Of a stretch of DNA of 64,000 bases, positions 24,639-31,854 are shown in pieces (the stretch's first letter is position 1; each line of letters begins with the position of its first letter). The position numbers and the translations under genes are program-made. Under the pieces are notes generated by a model. That model did not search any database. It had not been told where the DNA came from and saw nothing but the letters and a program-made list of their open reading frames with translations. The DNA is from a virus, in the IMG/VR virus record IMGVR_UViG_3300023179_000054, positions 1-64,000 of that record; one strand, written 5' to 3'.

Positions 24639-24811
24639 GCACCATCAAGTTGAGCCCAATATCCAACACTATACCAAACTGTTAAGGTATCTTGTGTAAA
24701 TTGGACTAAGACAAGGTCATCTTTTTCTTTTAAAATCTGAGGTTGATAACCTTTGTCCTTCATCAGACTCTCATATGATTTCTGGTTGGTTTTCTTGATC
24801 CAATAATGCAT
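24635..24811 (-). CDS. Small hypothetical protein
   Basis: A 58-residue basic protein (MHYWIKKTNQ start, C-terminus YWAQLDGA) with beta-strand character. The ATG overlaps the preceding stop as TAATG. Its stop lies within the first hairpin of the structured RNA region. Not recognised. Confidence 0.6.
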   Translation of the reverse strand: MHYWIKKTNQKSYESLMKDKGYQPQILKEKDDLVLVQFTQDTLTVWYSVGYWAQLDGA

Positions 24812-25089
24812 TAGAGACCTAAAAATCCAACGCCGAGAAGGCCACGGGTCTTTGGTGAGACATCAATCTCAATATCATTACCATCGACATCGACATCAAC
24901 ATCTGAACCAACTGGAGCAGTAGCAACTACACCGTGTGGTGTTACCTGTGCCGCTGGGGCAAATACACCACGACTCTTTGTAGCACCAGGAACAGCAACG
25001 GTCTTACCATTGTGTGTCTCATCCTGAAATGCCGAAGCAGAAACAGTTAGACCAAGAACGATTGCTGCTGTTAGAAATACCTTATTCAT
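24811..25089 (-). CDS. Small secreted protein with Asp/Val repeat
   Basis: A 92-residue precursor with a Sec signal peptide (MNKVFL start; cleavage at ASA-F, about residue 20). The mature part contains a DVDVDVDGNDIEIDV stretch of alternating acidic and hydrophobic residues, suggesting a calcium-binding or beta-forming segment, and a hydrophobic GLLGVGFLGL end. The start at 25089 has AAAGG upstream. No family recognised. Confidence 0.65.
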   Translation of the reverse strand: MNKVFLTAAIVLGLTVSASAFQDETHNGKTVAVPGATKSRGVFAPAAQVTPHGVVATAPVGSDVDVDVDGNDIEIDVSPKTRGLLGVGFLGL

Positions 25090-25105
25090 TATTATCACCT
25101 TTCTT

Positions 25106-25363
25106 CTATGCTAAACCTAATCCGTCATGTTCGCCGGCATCAGGCAATTTAAGGGAACCATCTGCGTGACGTTCCTTTTTCTTGCGATCCACACCACTAA
25201 AGTTTTCTGGGTGTTTCAAAATATCTGCGAGGAATTTAACAAACTCTGCTAAATCTTCCTTATTATATTTGGCACCAACTTTACCATCTTCTCTAAGATA
25301 AGCAGAAAGAAGGCAGTATGCCTCATTACATGCAGGGTAGGATACCTTTTCATCTACTACCAT
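25106..25363 (-). CDS. Hypothetical protein
   Basis: An 85-residue soluble protein starting at 25363, where AAGGAG precedes the ATG; the earlier ATG pair lacks one. The middle is helical (DLAEFVKFLADIL) and the C-terminus His/Asp/Gly-rich. It is alone behind a TTGACA-N17-TATACT promoter. Confidence 0.6.
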   Translation of the reverse strand: MVVDEKVSYPACNEAYCLLSAYLREDGKVGAKYNKEDLAEFVKFLADILKHPENFSGVDRKKKERHADGSLKLPDAGEHDGLGLA

Positions 25364-25404
25364 AAAATTCTCCTTAATAAATATATTGCGCTGCATCATT
25401 TATA

Positions 25405-25433
25405 AGTATATAGGTTGTTTTGAGGATTGTCAA
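25405..25433 (-). promoter_or_regulatory. Sigma70-type promoter
   Basis: TTGACA (25428-25433), 17-base spacer, TATACT (25405-25410), about 40 bases upstream of the gene starting at 25363. Confidence 0.75.
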
Positions 25434-25441
25434 GTGTTATT

Positions 25442-25606
25442 TTAACACTTAAAAGTTACCGTAGCATCCTTCCACTCACCGAACATATGAACCTGAGCCT
25501 GCGATGATTTAAGATGGCAAACTTTAGGTTCAATTTTAACTTCGTGCTTCTCACATTCGCCTGAGTGAAGGCAAATGGAAATAACGGCAAATACTAACTC
25601 TTTCAT
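25442..25606 (-). CDS. Small Cys-rich secreted-type protein
   Basis: A 54-residue protein with a short hydrophobic N-terminus (LVFAVISICLHS) and four cysteines, two of which could form a disulfide after export. The ATG overlaps the upstream stop as ATGA. Its stop lies eight bases before the next promoter. Confidence 0.55.
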   Translation of the reverse strand: MKELVFAVISICLHSGECEKHEVKIEPKVCHLKSSQAQVHMFGEWKDATVTFKC

Positions 25607-25803
25607 TTAATAACCTTTCCTACAAGATAAAATAGAGTAAACATGATTGTGGTTCCAATAATAGAACCAGTTAGTTCAATCCAGTATTTACTCTCCTTGA
25701 GACTGGGAGACTGCTCGGTGGTAATACCTTTCGAAGATGCTGAGTCGATCTTCTTCTGAGTAGCAGTCGGGAATTGGATAACCTTTGACTTTTTGCCAGA
25801 CAT
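25603..25803 (-). CDS. Small membrane protein, overlapping gene
   Basis: A 66-residue protein starting MSGKKSKV, with a soluble N-terminal half and one transmembrane segment (about residues 43-63). The start at 25803 is supported by GGAG at 10 bases. The first 116 bases are read in a second frame by the neighbouring gene, yet both have plausible protein composition and ribosome sites. Confidence 0.55.
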   Translation of the reverse strand: MSGKKSKVIQFPTATQKKIDSASSKGITTEQSPSLKESKYWIELTGSIIGTTIMFTLFYLVGKVIK

Positions 25804-25870
25804 GTTCTGCCATCTCCAATGTAAATTCACGATCTTTCTTTTGTTCTTTTTCAATATCATTCATTTTCAT
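25688..25870 (-). CDS. Small charged protein, overlapping gene
   Basis: A 60-residue protein (MKMNDIEKEQ start), charged helix at the N-terminus, coupled to the oxygenase stop by ATGA. It overlaps the membrane protein gene out of frame by 116 bases. Not recognised. Confidence 0.55.
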   Translation of the reverse strand: MKMNDIEKEQKKDREFTLEMAEHVWQKVKGYPIPDCYSEEDRLSIFERYYHRAVSQSQGE

Positions 25871-26478
25871 TCCAATTCTAATAAATGAAGTCCTGAAAGA
25901 GATAATTCATTTCCAACATTACCTAAAGGAAATGTATTAAATGCAATACTAATTCTCGTTTCAATCCCTACTACAGGTTCAACACTATGCTTTAGATAAG
26001 AAGGAAATAAAATTAAATTTCCAGTTTCTATTGGAAACCACCATTTATCAGAATTATATATATTCCATTCAATTGGTTCAATTTTTATTAAATCGCATTT
26101 TTCTTTATGAAAAAATATTTTATCTGTTTTTTTATCGGCGTTCACATAAAAACAACCGGAAATAAAAGAATTAGGATGACTATGTAAATGATGCCATTCT
26201 CCAGGTTTATTCCAATTTAACCAAGATTGTGTTATTTTCATTCTAACATCATATTTAGGTTGATACGTAGTAATAAAATATTCGTGTAAAGATTTTTCAA
26301 TATATTGTTTCAGACTAGACAAACATTTATTTCTTAAAATATGTGTTTCTTCGCTTCTAGTATTTCCTAAATTTTTAGATTCTTTTAATTCTGAAATATA
26401 TCTCAGAGATTCATCTGATAGCATTTGATCATATTTAAAAAAACCAATAGGTATAGGAAATAAGTTTTCGATAATCAT
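25867..26478 (-). CDS. 2OG-Fe(II) oxygenase (2OG-FeII_Oxy_5 type)
   Basis: A 203-residue protein with WLNWNKPG, then HHLHSHPNSFISG (H97, H99, H101), and the GNLILFPSYLKHSVEP block followed by ETRISIAFN. This is the characteristic series of the PF13759-like 2OG oxygenase family, in which HxH(S/N) replaces the usual HxD. Related family members here are at 36169 and 37362. The substrate is unknown; the next gene is a carbamoyltransferase. Confidence 0.78.
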   Translation of the reverse strand: MIIENLFPIPIGFFKYDQMLSDESLRYISELKESKNLGNTRSEETHILRNKCLSSLKQYIEKSLHEYFITTYQPKYDVRMKITQSWLNWNKPGEWHHLHSHPNSFISGCFYVNADKKTDKIFFHKEKCDLIKIEPIEWNIYNSDKWWFPIETGNLILFPSYLKHSVEPVVGIETRISIAFNTFPLGNVGNELSLSGLHLLELE

Positions 26479-26486
26479 ATTTTACC

Positions 26487-26702
26487 TCACAGGATTGCGT
26501 AAAGTCCAATTGCGACTCCTAATGTAAATGGTATAAGATTACTTATTATAACAACACCAAAGGCCGTTAGGAATAAACCAGTAGAAGGACCGTCTTCCGT
26601 TTCTTCATGGTCTGCTACGTTGCTGTAAACAACACCTCTGATGAAGGTATTAATTGATACACTAAGTATAAGACATCCGATTATTAAAAATGCAAGTAGC
26701 AT
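26487..26702 (-). CDS. Small membrane protein
   Basis: A 71-residue protein with hydrophobic segments at about residues 2-24 and 46-68, joined by an acidic loop (DHEETEDG). It lies two bases after the carbamoyltransferase reading region. Not recognised; a membrane anchor or antiholin are only possibilities. Confidence 0.55.
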   Translation of the reverse strand: MLLAFLIIGCLILSVSINTFIRGVVYSNVADHEETEDGPSTGLFLTAFGVVIISNLIPFTLGVAIGLYAIL

Positions 26703-26703
26703 T

Positions 26704-28146
26704 TTATTCTCCGTTCTTTAGATATATATGATTGCCTATAACAGCACAATCTAAACTTGTAGTTTTAAGTAATTCTACTACCGTTTCAGGATGACCTGCT
26801 ATAGGTTTGCCCGCTAAGTTTAAACTGGTATTTAATAACACAGGACATCCAGTTAATTTATAAAATTCCTCCAACAGTTTTCTAAAAATAGGATTTTTAT
26901 CACCAACCGTCTGCACTCTACAAGTTCCGTCTATATGAGTTATTGAAGGTAGTATATCAGATTTTAATCGACATGTAAAGAGCATATATTCGTCTTCCCA
27001 TTCCATATCGAAATAATCTTTTGCATATTCTACCAAAACGGAGGCACCAAAAGGTCTGTAGTTTTCCCTATTTTTTATTCTATTAATTATTTCTTTACCA
27101 TTAGGAATTCTTGGGTCCATAAGTATAGAACGATTTCCTAATGCCCTTGGGCCTATTTCTCCATGACCTTGATACCAGGCCACAGTTTGTCCTTCTGATA
27201 ATTTTTTAGCAATAAGTGATATAGTTTCATCTGTAGGAATATCGGAAGGAGAAATATCATTTTGCATATATGGAAATTGCGACATATCAAACATAGAAAG
27301 ATTATGTTTTTGTCTCAAATATTCAAGACATCCTAAACTCAAACCTTCATCACAAGAATGTGGTGCAATATATAAATTTTTAAAATGTTTTTTCAAAGTG
27401 GTATTCCACACTACATTTTGTGCTACACCTCCGGAATAACCAATAACATCATCTGGAGAGGCGAATTTTGAGAAAAGTTCTAATAATAATTCTTCAATTC
27501 TAAGGTGAATAGTCCTCAACCAATTGATTTTGGTGAGTTCGGAAACAAGATTATCACCTTTATAATTTATCCAACTATTATAGTTAAATATGTCGTTTAT
27601 ATTATACATATCATATTTTCTTAAAATATTCAAATATTCTTGATCAATAGTTCCATAAGATTGCAATCCCATCGCCTTACTGGCAACATCTACATTCAGA
27701 AGAGATTTAATATTTAAAGTTGTTCCGGCATTCATCATTCCCCATCCTATAGATCCGTTTTCTTTATTACCATGACTTATAAATTTCCATTTATTTTTTT
27801 TATCGAAAACAGACCATGTTTTATGATCACCTATACCATCTATAACAAAAGACACATCAGGAATTTTACCTATTAATGGATAAACACTTAAAGCATGTGC
27901 ATAATGATGATGTATGATTTGACAATTTAATTCTAATAAAGGACCATTACATGTTGCAATATCATCCATTTCATTAAATGAAATGTTCCAAAGGTCTTTA
28001 AGTTCATTTTCAAAATCACTAAAGGTTTTGAAACTGAACCTTTTTATATCTTTTGTTCTTTCAAATTTATGAAATCTTACAAATTTACCATCATAATAGG
28101 AGACACTATGATCATGATGAGTTAAACTAATACCTAATAATTTCAT
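26704..28146 (-). CDS. NodU/CmcH-type carbamoyltransferase
   Basis: A 480-residue protein of the carbamoyltransferase family that adds a carbamoyl group to a sugar or other alcohol using carbamoyl phosphate and ATP. It begins LLGISLTHHDHS, has the HHHYAHAL metal-binding block near residue 79, FVIDGIGDH, the CDEGLSLG and GEIGPRALGNRSIL motifs and ENYRPFGASV. Typical NodU proteins are 550-600 residues, so this is compact. Such genes occur in cyanophages. Target could be a glycan made by the locus at 33-44 kb. Confidence 0.87.
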   Translation of the reverse strand: MKLLGISLTHHDHSVSYYDGKFVRFHKFERTKDIKRFSFKTFSDFENELKDLWNISFNEMDDIATCNGPLLELNCQIIHHHYAHALSVYPLIGKIPDVSFVIDGIGDHKTWSVFDKKNKWKFISHGNKENGSIGWGMMNAGTTLNIKSLLNVDVASKAMGLQSYGTIDQEYLNILRKYDMYNINDIFNYNSWINYKGDNLVSELTKINWLRTIHLRIEELLLELFSKFASPDDVIGYSGGVAQNVVWNTTLKKHFKNLYIAPHSCDEGLSLGCLEYLRQKHNLSMFDMSQFPYMQNDISPSDIPTDETISLIAKKLSEGQTVAWYQGHGEIGPRALGNRSILMDPRIPNGKEIINRIKNRENYRPFGASVLVEYAKDYFDMEWEDEYMLFTCRLKSDILPSITHIDGTCRVQTVGDKNPIFRKLLEEFYKLTGCPVLLNTSLNLAGKPIAGHPETVVELLKTTSLDCAVIGNHIYLKNGE

Positions 28147-28331
28147 TTACTCTCTTTCACCCGTTCATAATAATAGCACAAAAGATGACATAGTTCAACT
28201 GTTTTTTCTATATCACCACTTCTTATCTGGTTCTCGCCCAAAAGACTCCAACGTTCGGAGCCATTCGCTGTCTGCATCCTTCTCAAAATATCTATTGCTT
28301 CCTCGAGGTCGTCGTTGAGTAATTCGAACAT
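28143..28331 (-). CDS. Small helical protein
   Basis: A 62-residue acidic helical protein (MFELLNDDLEEAIDIL start). AAGGA eight bases before the ATG at 28331 fixes the start; its TGA overlaps the carbamoyltransferase ATG. The first 119 bases overlap the upstream gene out of frame. Not recognised. Confidence 0.55.
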   Translation of the reverse strand: MFELLNDDLEEAIDILRRMQTANGSERWSLLGENQIRSGDIEKTVELCHLLCYYYERVKESK

Positions 28332-28524
28332 CTGATTGTTCCTTATTGTTGACCTTTTTGATCCACCCGGAACATGCTCTAACTTGTTTGTCTGATATTT
28401 CTCCATTACATATCGGCCTCATGGATGGAATAAACCATCGAGCATCAGCAACATCTAATGCCGCATATAGGAAGAGAAACACAATACCAAAGGTAAAAGG
28501 TTTCTCCTCGTGCCACTTTTTCAT
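28213..28524 (-). CDS. Small secreted or membrane-anchored protein
   Basis: A 103-residue protein with an N-terminal hydrophobic segment (FGIVFLFLYAAL, residues 12-23) and a Cys-containing body (PICNGEISDKQVRACSGW). The C-terminal third overlaps the next gene out of frame. The ATG is coupled to the upstream stop by ATGA. Role unknown. Confidence 0.5.
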   Translation of the reverse strand: MKKWHEEKPFTFGIVFLFLYAALDVADARWFIPSMRPICNGEISDKQVRACSGWIKKVNNKEQSDVRITQRRPRGSNRYFEKDADSEWLRTLESFGREPDKKW

Positions 28525-28658
28525 TTAAACATATCCGCGAGTGCTTCAAACGCGCCGTTGTGCCTTAAAATCTTTAAAGACCAATTCATCGGCACATATC
28601 CGCAGAATAGTAAAAACATAGCAAGTCTAATTAATTTTTGAATGTGAGGATCTACCAT
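28521..28658 (-). CDS. Small membrane-type protein
   Basis: A 45-residue protein with a hydrophobic segment (LAMFLLFCGYVPM, residues 12-24). A CTAAATA motif at 28667-28673 ends only eight bases upstream of the ATG, so transcription could start very near the start codon. No clear Shine-Dalgarno is seen. Confidence 0.45.
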   Translation of the reverse strand: MVDPHIQKLIRLAMFLLFCGYVPMNWSLKILRHNGAFEALADMFK

Positions 28659-28669
28659 AGTTTTTTTAT

Positions 28670-28957
28670 TTAGGCTTTGTGTATAAACTGCTTTTTCTGT
28701 TCAACAGTCCACTCTTTGAGATAGTCGTTCTCCTTATCAAACATTTTTAGGTATTCTTCTTCGGTAATCTCACGATGAGAGAATGTATCCTCTGCGATAT
28801 GATGTTGTGCGAACTCTTGCAATCCATTTTCTATACCACCAGTAGCATGACAAACTATATCATCAAGGGCATACTCAATAGGATCTTCATCTCTTAACTC
28901 TATGGCATACATATGACGAAAAGTGGATACGGTTTCTACTAATACAATCTTAGGCAT
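28670..28957 (-). CDS. Hypothetical protein
   Basis: A 95-residue acidic protein (MPKIVLVETVS start) with beta-alpha pattern and C-terminal helix. Similar short acidic proteins are common in T4-like phages. Not identified further. Confidence 0.65.
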   Translation of the reverse strand: MPKIVLVETVSTFRHMYAIELRDEDPIEYALDDIVCHATGGIENGLQEFAQHHIAEDTFSHREITEEEYLKMFDKENDYLKEWTVEQKKQFIHKA

Positions 28958-28958
28958 T

Positions 28959-29738
28959 TTATATCTCCGCTATTAGAACAGGATCAACCAAACTTCTTTC
29001 ATTAGGATATCCAAACGGATTACACACAACTCTTGTATTGAATATCTTGTAATCAAAAGCATTATGTGTATGCCCATGTATCCATAGTTTTACATTATCG
29101 GTCATCATATGCTCCAGATCAGAAGCATATAGTGTATTCAGTTCTTTATCATTCGCATACTTTTCATGAATACTTTGCCATGAGGGAGCATGATGTGTTA
29201 CGACTACACAAGGTTCAGTTATCTCCTTTTCTAGGTACATTCTAGAAAGGACGTGTTCAATATAAGCGTCCTCCGGAGTAAACTTACGATAGTTGTCTTT
29301 AGCATCACAATACTTGATGACATTAAAATCATTCATGGCAAACCTTAGTTTGTTGATCGTCAATGGATTTTCAATATCAACCTCTGTCCAAAGCGAACAA
29401 CCAACAAACTTTACACCATCAATAACGATACTTTCTTTATCAAGAAAATGTAGGTTCTTATATTCCGACAATCCTTCACGAAGAATAGAGGCAGTCTTGT
29501 TGAATGTACCTTTATAGTGTTCATGGTTGCCCATAATATAGATTACATTCTTGAAGTTGGTACAGACCTCATCAAAGAACCTGTAATATCCAACATTGTT
29601 TATATTACGTTCTTTATTTTTGAATGCCTTAGCAATACAAATATCACCAGCCAACACCAGCACATCTGCACCAGCATTAGGAATATGGACGTCATGACCA
29701 AACTCAAGATGAAGGTCTGATGCGATCTGTATCTTCAT
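28959..29738 (-). CDS. Calcineurin-like metallophosphoesterase
   Basis: A 259-residue phosphoesterase with the family's metal motifs in order: SDLHLEF (DxH), LAGDI (GD), MGNHEHY (GNHE), VTHHAPS and HGHTHNAFDY (GHTH). These bind two metals for hydrolysing phosphomono- or diesters. The start at 29738 has GAGG six bases upstream. It is distinct from gp47 (62884) and the LpxH-like protein (34426). The substrate is unknown; a nucleic acid or nucleotide end group is possible. Confidence 0.85.
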   Translation of the reverse strand: MKIQIASDLHLEFGHDVHIPNAGADVLVLAGDICIAKAFKNKERNINNVGYYRFFDEVCTNFKNVIYIMGNHEHYKGTFNKTASILREGLSEYKNLHFLDKESIVIDGVKFVGCSLWTEVDIENPLTINKLRFAMNDFNVIKYCDAKDNYRKFTPEDAYIEHVLSRMYLEKEITEPCVVVTHHAPSWQSIHEKYANDKELNTLYASDLEHMMTDNVKLWIHGHTHNAFDYKIFNTRVVCNPFGYPNERSLVDPVLIAEI

Positions 29739-30105
29739 AATATTCCTCAATTAGTTTCTTACAGCGTTTCTTCCAGTCGTTTCGCTGCCATGATGCTTTG
29801 TCGTGCGATAGTTCATGGTAATCGTTGGCGATAAACTCCACGAGTTTTTTAAACTTTTCTAACTCTGCGATGCGCTCATACGGGTCTTGCTTAAACAACT
29901 CATCAGCAGCAACGACAGCACGACCATTTTCCGACTGCCAACATCCCTCCTCTGCCATAATGCCTATAGTGCGTTGGCCGATACACAGCGGCACTTCCAA
30001 CTCCGCAATCCGTTTTGCTTGAGCCTCAATAGCGTCGGCTGCTTCTATCATAGTATGACTTTGACTAGATCGTAAAAGATCAATCAACTCTTTGTGATCA
30101 GTCAT
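29704..30105 (-). CDS. Ea22-like coiled-coil protein
   Basis: A 133-residue helical protein with the A-A-D-A-I-E-A-Q-A-K-R-I-A-E-L-E block (residues about 22-37) and a second RIAELEKF block, shared with several neighbours to 31.9 kb. It resembles Ead/Ea22-type phage proteins, which assist phage takeover but lack a firm function. The start at 30105 overlaps the upstream gene by 8 bases. It is the leftmost member of the cassette array. Confidence 0.65.
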   Translation of the reverse strand: MTDHKELIDLLRSSQSHTMIEAADAIEAQAKRIAELEVPLCIGQRTIGIMAEEGCWQSENGRAVVAADELFKQDPYERIAELEKFKKLVEFIANDYHELSHDKASWQRNDWKKRCKKLIEEYYEDTDRIRPSS

Positions 30106-30301
30106 TCTCTTTACCCTTTGGATCATACACACTTTTATACCAGTTTGTGTAATCTGGTTTGGTCATATAGTCTCGTAACACTATCTCAATAGCCGCACAG
30201 ACACCATCCTCTTCTGGGTTGTTTAGCATAATCTCATAATATCCTTGTAAGTCCTGAACAACTATTCCAGATAGCATAGCATCATCTAGTTCTATTTTCA
30301 T
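30098..30301 (-). CDS. Small conserved phage protein
   Basis: A 67-residue acidic protein. The C-terminal part (AIEIVLRDYMTKPDYTNWY) matches the pattern of the gene at 31075 (AIDLLINYYSTNDQFQEW), so they are paralogues. Its Shine-Dalgarno GGAGAG is part of the relic of an Ea22-like C-terminus just upstream. Confidence 0.65.
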   Translation of the reverse strand: MKIELDDAMLSGIVVQDLQGYYEIMLNNPEEDGVCAAIEIVLRDYMTKPDYTNWYKSVYDPKGKEND

Positions 30302-30363
30302 TTTTTCTCTCCTAATACCTTACGGGCGGTGTTAGCAGCCCCAAATGATAAATCGTATGGCGG
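30298..30363 (-). pseudogene. Relic of an Ea22-like gene end
   Basis: A 21-codon open tail after an in-frame TAG reads ...ARKVLGEKK and stop, identical in its end to the gene at 30710. The rest of that gene is absent. It is a remnant of a duplicated cassette and now supplies the ribosome binding site for the gene at 30301. Confidence 0.6.
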
Positions 30364-30445
30364 CTAACCATATTGTGAAATAGAAAATTGTCGGGACTAT
30401 CCCAAGATAAAACAAAGTTTCAACTAGCCAGTTAAGCATAAACAT
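30332..30445 (-). CDS. Tiny membrane protein, tentative
   Basis: A 37-residue mostly hydrophobic frame (MFMLNWLVETLF start) beginning inside the end of the preceding Ea22-like gene and overlapping the relic. It may be a real membrane peptide or just the filler left by cassette loss. Confidence 0.35.
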   Translation of the reverse strand: MFMLNWLVETLFYLGIVPTIFYFTIWLAAIRFIIWGC

Positions 30446-30713
30446 CTTTTTTCTCCAATACTTTACGGACGGAACATATAACACTGGCAATTTGTGGACT
30501 TACATACAGCGTATTTATTGCCATTAACGGCTTTAGTGCCGCTTCTAACTCTGCGATGCGGGAGCATAGATGTAAGTTTTCTTTACCCAACTTGTCTGCT
30601 TTTATTGCTGTTTCTGCGGCAAATCTTGAAAGCCATGCAGGGTTAGACATGGCAATGGATATGGAGGATTTACTCGTAATGTCGTCAAGAAACTTTTCAA
30701 TCTCATCAGTCAT
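30432..30713 (-). CDS. Ea22-like coiled-coil protein
   Basis: A 93-residue protein with a unique N-terminal half (MTDEIEKFLDD start) and the shared SRIAELEAALKPLM block and V-R-K-V-L-E end. The ATGACTGA start overlaps the upstream stop, and the GGAGAG ribosome site lies within the VLGEKK codons of the upstream gene. Confidence 0.65.
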   Translation of the reverse strand: MTDEIEKFLDDITSKSSISIAMSNPAWLSRFAAETAIKADKLGKENLHLCSRIAELEAALKPLMAINTLYVSPQIASVICSVRKVLEKKDVYA

Positions 30714-31078
30714 TTCTTCTCTCCTAATACTTTACGGGCTTGATTAAAATACATTAGCTCAAACATAACAACATCATCTTCTTCTGCTCTCGGCTTACAA
30801 TAAGCATATCTTTCTGCCACCTCAGCAAGCGGATTTAACGCTGCTTCTAGCTCTGCGATGCGGGCGTCAAGTCGTCCGGCTTCTTTGATGTATTCATCAA
30901 CGAATTGGGCTGTCACTTCCAACTCCGCAATCCGCTTTGCTTGCGCCTTAATAGCATCAGCGGCTTCAAGCGCATCGTTTGGATCAACCGTGGGTGCACA
31001 TTCCGCACACTCCAGTGTATCTCGGGCGGCAATACCATCACGGCGCAATCGTTCCACAAGGTCTGTATATTCTTTCAT
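30710..31078 (-). CDS. Ea22-like coiled-coil protein
   Basis: A 122-residue protein. It starts MKEYTDLVERLRRDG and has the longest version of the shared architecture: L-V-E-R-L-R, a Cys-containing loop, ALEAADAIKAQAKRIAELE, a second RIAELEAALNPLAE and the ARKVLGEKK end. The start at 31078 has GAGGG and an ATGA overlap. It is the best reference copy of the array. Confidence 0.7.
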   Translation of the reverse strand: MKEYTDLVERLRRDGIAARDTLECAECAPTVDPNDALEAADAIKAQAKRIAELEVTAQFVDEYIKEAGRLDARIAELEAALNPLAEVAERYAYCKPRAEEDDVVMFELMYFNQARKVLGEKK

Positions 31079-31320
31079 TTCTTTTCCCTCAAGTTCATCT
31101 TCTCTACTATCCACTCTTGGAATTGGTCATTAGTAGAATAGTAGTTTATCAAAAGGTCAATAGCATTTAGCAGTTCATCATCCGGAGGAATCGTCTCATC
31201 CGAGCAATCATACTTATCAGGCATACAGTTGAGACGATAGGCGTCTTTTAGTGACTCCAATGTGATTTCATCTTTTTGGTCGGTGTTTAGTTCAATATTC
31301 AGATCAACGGTCACTTTCAT
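31075..31320 (-). CDS. Small conserved phage protein, paralogue of 30098
   Basis: An 81-residue acidic protein (MKVTVDLNIEL start) with a C-terminal helix pair ending in W-I-V-E-K. GAGG is upstream of the ATG at 31320. It is interleaved with Ea22-like genes and is related to the gene at 30098 by the D/N-YY/M-x-Q/Y-W pattern. Confidence 0.6.
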   Translation of the reverse strand: MKVTVDLNIELNTDQKDEITLESLKDAYRLNCMPDKYDCSDETIPPDDELLNAIDLLINYYSTNDQFQEWIVEKMNLREKK

Positions 31321-31321
31321 C

Positions 31322-31600
31322 TTATTCATCCTCATCTTGGAATGGTATTGGTCTTAGAGTGTCCTGTGCCTTCATTAGTATCTCAGAAAGGGCCATACGG
31401 TATTTAAAACCATCATCCTCTAACTTAGCAATATGGTCGTTATTTTCTCTTATCGTTTTGAGTGCTTCACGCATACGGCCTTTCCAAAAATCTATTTCTG
31501 CTGCTTGTGTCTCAATAGTGTCGGCGGCTTCTCCAAGCATTTTCATTCCGCTTGTAGTATGTCCAAGGCGCAGTCGTTCAAGCAATGGTATGTCAGTCAT
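31322..31600 (-). CDS. Ea22-like coiled-coil protein
   Basis: A 92-residue protein starting MTDIPLLERLRLG, with EAADTIETQAAEID replacing the canonical ADAIEAQAKRIAE block. It begins with ATGACTGA overlapping the upstream ARKVLGDKE stop. Its C-terminus is unrelated to the other copies. Confidence 0.65.
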   Translation of the reverse strand: MTDIPLLERLRLGHTTSGMKMLGEAADTIETQAAEIDFWKGRMREALKTIRENNDHIAKLEDDGFKYRMALSEILMKAQDTLRPIPFQDEDE

Positions 31601-31854
31601 TCCTTGTCTCCCAATACCTTACGGGCGGCGCGTATGTCATCGCAGTTCAACGCCCACTCATAAATAACGCCATGGTCATCCTCTTGAAGAACAGGAGTTA
31701 CATTTGCAAACGGTTTCAGCGCCGCCTCTAGTTCAGCGATGCGGTTACGGCAATCAATCAGCAATTCCCGCACAGCTTCATGGTTAGCCAGTTCTGGATT
31801 GAACAGGCCGCCGCTGGAGAGATAACCCGATATGCGTTCTAGTTCGTCAGTCAT
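31597..31854 (-). CDS. Ea22-like coiled-coil protein
   Basis: An 85-residue protein (MTDELERISGYL start) with RIAELEAALKPFANV and the ARKVLGDKE end. The start at 31854 is set by GGTGGG and an ATGA overlap. It heads the Ea22-like run. Confidence 0.65.
   Translation of the reverse strand: MTDELERISGYLSSGGLFNPELANHEAVRELLIDCRNRIAELEAALKPFANVTPVLQEDDHGVIYEWALNCDDIRAARKVLGDKE

Noticed and set aside
28959-29738. Second copy of gp47
   Set aside because: It has phosphoesterase motifs but lacks the gp47 C-terminal part and is about 100 residues shorter; the true gp47 adjoins gp46.
30858-31170. Three overlapping plus-strand frames opposite the Ea22-like array
   Set aside because: They are antisense images of the repeated coiled-coil codons. 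Their mutual similarity follows from the repeats on the other strand.
29704-31854. CRISPR array suspected from repeated segments
   Set aside because: The repeats are coding blocks of variable spacing in coiled-coil genes, not short identical repeats with uniform spacers.
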